NCBI RefSeq assembly: GCF_002101335.1
Contig: NZ_CP020773.1
Coordinates: 2,108,001 to 2,172,000 of the forward strand
DNA: 64,000 nucleotides
Direction: 5' to 3'
From: Staphylococcus lutrae
GTDB taxonomy: Bacteria > Bacillota > Bacilli > Staphylococcales > Staphylococcaceae
Positions 60,646 to 64,000 of this stretch are shown here, one piece after another; the first letter of the stretch is position 1, and each line of letters starts with the position of its first letter. The position numbers and the translations under genes were made by a program. Under the pieces are notes generated by a model, which did not search any database, was not told the DNA's origin, and worked only from the letters and a program-made list of their open reading frames with translations.

Positions 60646-61241
60646 TCGCAAAAGCATTATTAGATATCGAAGCCGTATCATTATCACCGAATGAAATGTA
60701 TACATGGAGTTCCGGCATTCAATCACCTATTTATTGTGATAACCGTGTCACTCTCGGATATCCAGAAGTACGTACCGCGATTCGTGACGGTTTAATTGAA
60801 CTCATTCAACAACATTTTGCTGAGGTCGAAATCGTATCAGGCACAGCAACAGCCGGTATTCCACATGCGGCGTATATTTCAGATAAAATGAACTTGCCAA
60901 TGAATTACGTACGTTCAAAAAGTAAAAGCCACGGCAAGCAAAACCAAATCGAAGGCGCGCGCAGTGAAGGCAAAAAAGTCGTCGTCATTGAAGATTTAAT
61001 TTCAACTGGTGGCTCTTCCATCACAGCTGTTGAAGCATTACAAGAAGCGGGTGCTGAAGTGTTAGGTGTCGTTGCGATTTTCACATATGGTTTAAATAAA
61101 GCGGACGAAACGTTTAAAGCAGCAAGTCTCCCTTTCTATACGTTAAGCAACTATGATGAACTGATTGAAGTGGCACGTGAAGATGGGAAGATTTCAGCAG
61201 AGGATATTCAAACTTTAGTCGATTGGCGCAATCAATTGTAA
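60633..61241 (+). CDS. pyrE: Orotate phosphoribosyltransferase
   Basis: 202 residues. PRPP-binding [17 protein letters not shown] and the flexible loop [15 protein letters not shown]. Start ATG 60633. An in-frame TTG lies 12 bases upstream without better ribosome site. Last gene of the operon. Confidence 0.95.
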   Translation: MSKLIAKALLDIEAVSLSPNEMYTWSSGIQSPIYCDNRVTLGYPEVRTAIRDGLIELIQQHFAEVEIVSGTATAGIPHAAYISDKMNLPMNYVRSKSKSHGKQNQIEGARSEGKKVVVIEDLISTGGSSITAVEALQEAGAEVLGVVAIFTYGLNKADETFKAASLPFYTLSNYDELIEVAREDGKISAEDIQTLVDWRNQL

Positions 61242-61415
61242 TTGATCACAGGTGTTCCTGCTTGAACCATTCTATCGATATGTTTGCTGCGCATGTCGCT
61301 TAAGTGAATCATGGGTTGATTCGCTGAGAAGAATGGTTCGCACAATTTTAATTACATTTTGAACTTGAAGCGACACATGGCTTGCAAGTGTCAAAAGCAA
61401 CAAAGCAGGCGTATG

Positions 61416-61505
61416 TTATCTCAAATACCAACGTAAAAACAACCAGCCGACGACGATAATGAGTATACAAGCTAAAATAGGGATTAAAAAAGTCATAGTA
61501 ATCAT
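61416..61505 (-). CDS. 29-residue single-helix membrane peptide
   Basis: MITMTFLIPILACILIIVV then GWLFLRWYLR. A strongly hydrophobic helix with an Arg/Trp-rich C-terminus. GGAGG lies seven bases before ATG. It resembles small membrane peptides and type I toxins in size. The role is unknown. It is antisense to the post-pyrE region. Confidence 0.6.
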   Translation of the reverse strand: MITMTFLIPILACILIIVVGWLFLRWYLR

Positions 61506-61610
61506 AGAATAACCTCCAAATGATGATTTAACTTTATTGTAACGGGTTATAATAGATAGTGAAAGTAAAAAGTAAAGACAAGTCAACGCGTGATAGTTTG
61601 AGGAGGCATA

Positions 61611-62027
61611 ATGATGAAAATTCCTAAGATTACTACGTTTTTAATGTTTAACGGTGACGCTGAAGCAGCCATTCGACGTTACACGGATTTATTTGAAGAT
61701 AGCGAAATTTTGACAATGGTGAAATATGATGACACGATACCTGAGCAAGCGGGTAAAGTGCAACATTCTATTTTTACATTAAATGGTCAAGTCTTTATGG
61801 CGATTGATAATATGAATGGGGTAGGCATCGAAATGAACCCCGCAATGTCATTGTATGTGACGGTCAAAGACCAATTTGAAATGGACAAACTCTATCATGG
61901 ATTGAAGCAAAATGGAGCGATTTTAATGTCCAAAACAGAGATGTTACCGCAATTTCGTGAGTTTGCTTGGGTTCAAGATAAATACGGCGTGAACTTCCAA
62001 CTCGCCTTACCAGAATCAAAGAAATAA
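61611..62027 (+). CDS. VOC-superfamily protein, PhnB-like
   Basis: 138 residues starting (M)MKIPKITTFLMFNGDAEAAI, with YTDLFEDSEILTMVKYD and FAWVQDKYGVNFQLALPE, the PhnB/3-demethylubiquinone methyltransferase-like fold. SD GAGGAGG. Two adjacent ATGs. Single gene with its own terminator. Confidence 0.85.
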   Translation: MMKIPKITTFLMFNGDAEAAIRRYTDLFEDSEILTMVKYDDTIPEQAGKVQHSIFTLNGQVFMAIDNMNGVGIEMNPAMSLYVTVKDQFEMDKLYHGLKQNGAILMSKTEMLPQFREFAWVQDKYGVNFQLALPESKK

Positions 62028-62046
62028 CTATAGAATAAGATGAGCA

Positions 62047-62091
62047 AAAATCCGAGTCTTTCGTTACGTGTGGCGAAAAGACTCGGATTTT
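62047..62091 (+). terminator. Terminator after the VOC gene
   Basis: AAAATCCGAGTCTTTCG and CGAAAAGACTCGGATTTT, a 16-bp near-perfect stem with A and T flanks. Confidence 0.93.
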
Positions 62092-62201
62092 ATGTATAAT
62101 ATAGTCAATTCTTGTATTGAACCATACATTTACCAAGTGCGCGTTTAGTTTCTTTGAATATTGCGCGCATAAGTTTTATTTAACGGAGGGGAACTTTAAA
62201 G

Positions 62202-62709
62202 TGGATATCAAAAAATGGCTCAGAAATTATAAACATACTTAGAAGTAATGGATTTTTTAAAATGATTATAGCGAACCTGTTATTATCAAAATTGACGTAC
62301 CTTTTGATAACTTTTCTCTAGTCTATTATCAAAACATTAATCATTCTAATTTTATGAAAGAAGTTAGTAATTTAGATAAAGTCAAAAAAATAATACATGT
62401 TGGTGTGAGGGAGAATTTATATGACAAAGTGATAACGGATAAAGATATTATAAATATCACATCCAGATGCTAATAATTTATATAATGTAGGCTGCACAAT
62501 GGAATTAAAGTCTTTTAAAATACCTGATATTGGCATAAAAATTGTATGTCTGAAAGTTTCCAAGACTTAGCCTACAAAATAGCTAAAAAACTAAGATATC
62601 TTTCAATATCAATGAAAATCAAATGATGTTTATAATAATAAGTATTCTATCGTTTAACAAAGCCCGCACTTTAGAGACAGATTTATTGAAAGAAATTGAC
62701 CCGAAATAG
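62202..62709 (+). pseudogene. Decayed gene of unknown function
   Basis: A GTG with GGAGGGG upstream begins MDIKKWLRNYKHT, then meets stops. Continuing segments in shifting frames read IIKIDVPFDNFSLVYYQN, VKKIIHVGVRENLYDKV, NNLYNVGCTMELKSFKIPD, and ARTLETDLLKEIDPK. There are at least three frame changes. The protein is not recognised. It ends just before the type III toxin-antitoxin promoter. Confidence 0.55.
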
Positions 62710-62718
62710 TGTTCATAT

Positions 62719-62746
62719 TTGACACTCGTGGTGATTTTGGTATAAT
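62719..62746 (+). promoter_or_regulatory. Promoter of the type III toxin-antitoxin locus
   Basis: TTGACA (62719-62724), a 16-base spacer and a perfect TATAAT (62741-62746) with TG one base upstream. A strong promoter directly before the RNA repeats. Confidence 0.85.
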
Positions 62747-62751
62747 TTAAT

Positions 62752-62850
62752 CAGAGGTAGTCGGAGAGTAATACCGACTCTAAAAAGAAAATACTCTAAA
62801 GTTGATGTAGTCGTAAGGGTCGCGACTCTAAAAAGAAAGCCCTTTTTTGT
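62752..62850 (+). ncRNA. Type III antitoxin RNA: two pseudoknot repeats plus terminator
   Basis: Two units begin with GTAGTCG at 62757 and 62807 (50-base period). Unit 1: stem AGTCGG/CCGACT (62759-62764 with 62774-62779). Its loop AGAGTA (62765-62770) pairs with TACTCT (62792-62797), an H-type pseudoknot. Unit 2: stem AGTCG/CGACT, loop AAGGG (62815-62819) pairs with CCCTT (62840-62844). Both have the A-rich ACTCTAAAAAGAAA strand. The pairs covary (AGAGTA/TACTCT against AAGGG/CCCTT). A T6 tract ends unit 2, giving a leaky terminator before the toxin, as in ToxI-type loci. Confidence 0.82.
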
Positions 62851-62868
62851 ATAATAGAGGTTTAATTT

Positions 62869-63423
62869 ATGTCAAAAATCAATAAGAATAGTTTATATTT
62901 TCATCTACTAACTCAAGATTATTTTGATACTTATCAATATTTAGATGAATTTCAAGAAGATCATACACGTGGCCACGGTGTTATGATTCTTGATATCAAT
63001 AATCAGTTGATTGCCATTCCACTTCGGTCAGGTATTTCTGATAAGCTTAGGAATTCGAGTCATCTATTTACTTACACAACTTATAGACGTCATGATGGGA
63101 AAATGTGCTTGAAGGCTTTAGATTTCAGTAAGTTGACTATTATCGATGAAAAATATATTGACTATTCAAGAATATATCATTTTAAAAATCCAAATGAGAA
63201 GAACTTTTATTTAAAGAATTCAAACCGTATTTTCTCACGAGTTAAGAACTATGTAAATAAGTATATTGAGATTTGTTCTAAGAGTGAAAATGGAGATACT
63301 CTTACTTTTAGAACTTTGAACCCATATAGATTTAGCACTTTACGCAACTTCCATAAAGAATTAGGGATAGCTATTTCCAAACAAGATTTTATTGATCAAT
63401 TAAGAAAACAGTCTCTTTATTAA
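62869..63423 (+). CDS. Type III toxin, ToxN/AbiQ/TenpN-like endoribonuclease
   Basis: 184 residues, very basic. The N-terminal half has HGVMILDINNQLIAIPLRSG (the strand-turn-strand of the ToxN fold with I-P-L), then SHLFTYTTYRRHDGKMCLK and LDFSKLTIIDEKYIDYS. The C-terminal FRTLNPYRFSTLRNFHKELGI is helical. I recognise a TenpN/CptN-like pattern by eye. The upstream pseudoknot RNA repeats and leaky terminator independently support the type III call. Such toxins cut RNA and, once their RNA is lost during phage takeover, abort infection. Confidence 0.78.
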   Translation: MSKINKNSLYFHLLTQDYFDTYQYLDEFQEDHTRGHGVMILDINNQLIAIPLRSGISDKLRNSSHLFTYTTYRRHDGKMCLKALDFSKLTIIDEKYIDYSRIYHFKNPNEKNFYLKNSNRIFSRVKNYVNKYIEICSKSENGDTLTFRTLNPYRFSTLRNFHKELGIAISKQDFIDQLRKQSLY

Positions 63424-63431
63424 TATATAAA

Positions 63432-63690
63432 GGCTCTTTGTCAACGTCGGTTGGTGAAGAAATATCGTACTAAGTGGCAATTTTTTGTTGCTTAGTACGT
63501 TTTTTATATTCACTTACGTATAACCTTGAAATAATTAAAATCCTATTTCTAAAGTTATAAAAATTTCTATAACCATAAGAGACACGCTTAATAAGCTTTA
63601 TTTTATTGTTAATACCTTCAATTGGACCATTGGTCAAATGAGGATTTTTGATGTTAGACTCATTAACGGACACAGCGAATTGATAATAAA
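63432..63690 (-). mobile_element. ISL3-family remnant (right end and transposase C-terminus)
   Basis: The GGCTCTTTGTCAAC end sequence at 63432-63445 and 63470-63690 on the minus strand encode the C-terminus of an ISL3 transposase (NGPIEGINNKIKLIKRVSYGYRNFYNFRNRI). The rest of the gene is missing: upstream of IYYQFAVSVNES the frame meets a stop. It is cut off next to the IS3-type element. Confidence 0.8.
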
Positions 63691-63730
63691 TAGTTTATAA
63701 TAATATTATTAATTTACGGGAGTGTCTGTC

Positions 63731-64000
63731 ATGACTAAGAGAAGATATGATCATAACTTTAAGATGGAAGCAATAAAACTGGTTGAATCAGGTAGAAAAG
63801 CGACTGAGGTCTCAAGAGACCTTGATATACCGATACAAACACTTACAAAATGGCTGAGTAAGTATCGTGAAGGTGGCGAAGCATCTTTTGTTGGTAGCGG
63901 TAAATTAACACCAGTAAAACAAACAGAAGTCGAATTACAAAAGCGACTTAAGGAACTTGAAGAAGAGAATCGAATATTAAAAAAGGCTATGCACATCTTT
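63731..64000 (+). CDS. IS3-family transposase OrfA, partial at the window end
   Basis: 90 codons without a stop, running off the window. It starts MTKRRYDHNFKMEAIKLVES and has an HTH (ATEVSRDLDIPIQTLTKWLS) and the leucine-zipper start (ELQKRLKELEEENRILKKAM) of IS3-type OrfA. The second frame (OrfB, DDE catalytic) should follow outside. Confidence 0.9.
   Translation, partial: MTKRRYDHNFKMEAIKLVESGRKATEVSRDLDIPIQTLTKWLSKYREGGEASFVGSGKLTPVKQTEVELQKRLKELEEENRILKKAMHIF

Noticed and set aside
62757..62850. Two short repeats that might be taken for a CRISPR array
   Set aside because: Only two units, pseudoknot folding, no spacer logic and no cas genes. They fit a type III antitoxin RNA.

Overview
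The window reads as chromosomal DNA of a Staphylococcus. The order sdhA-sdhB-murI-rdgB-yfcE, an exotoxin of the SSL/TSST-1 type, a PSM-beta gene, bshC, mraZ-rsmH-ftsL-pbpA-mraY-murD-divIB-ftsA-ftsZ, the ylm genes, divIVA, ileS, lspA, rluD and the pyr operon is the staphylococcal division/pyrimidine region. The toxin content, a PyrK/PyrD class 1B pair inside the pyr operon and a sialic-acid operon in the ylm cluster suggest an animal-associated, coagulase-positive species (S. intermedius/pseudintermedius group is my best guess). The species is an inference, not proven here.

Layout. 1-3.2 kb: end of the succinate dehydrogenase operon, then murI, rdgB and a phosphodiesterase. 3.2-6.4 kb: a virulence/accessory stretch with an SSL-like exotoxin, a 22-residue PSM-epsilon-like peptide, a DUF4352-type membrane protein and about 1 kb without a recognisable intact gene. 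6.4-18.3 kb: mobile DNA stacked at tRNA-Arg(TCT). A 21-bp direct repeat (7541 and 18255) bounds a 10.7-kb collapsed prophage. It keeps integrase, a HEPN-like DUF3644 gene, a CI-type repressor with operators, holin and CHAP endolysin, but everything between cro and the tail lysin is deleted. Three secreted, bacteriocin-like precursor genes, each with a small membrane protein next to it, lie in and beside it. One has an in-frame amber codon, and an IS1182-type element broken by a 4-bp duplication sits between the other two. 18.3-24.9 kb: VOC protein, Ktr/Trk potassium channel subunit, a PSM-alpha-like peptide, a PSM-beta peptide, HAD phosphatase, GNAT enzyme and bshC.

24.9-37.7 kb: the division and cell-wall (dcw) cluster through ylmG. 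37.7-43.4 kb: a five-gene operon (RpiR regulator, sialic-acid lyase, SSS symporter, YhcH-type protein, YjhC/NanY-type oxidoreductase) inserted between ylmG and ylmH. A CcpA cre site overlaps its -10 box. The gene set fits 2,7-anhydro-sialic acid use. 43.5-49.5 kb: ylmH, divIVA, T-box ileS, lspA, rluD. 49.5-61.3 kb: attenuator-controlled pyr operon, in which pyrB is frameshifted in a G tract.

61.3-64 kb: a 29-residue membrane peptide, a VOC protein, a decayed gene, a probable type III toxin-antitoxin locus (two pseudoknot RNA repeats plus a ToxN/TenpN-like endoribonuclease), and remnants of ISL3- and IS3-type insertion sequences at the window edge.

The candidates most worth attention are the type III toxin-antitoxin locus, the HEPN gene with a facing structured RNA in the prophage, the three bacteriocin-like modules at the tRNA hotspot, and the sialic-acid operon inside the division cluster.
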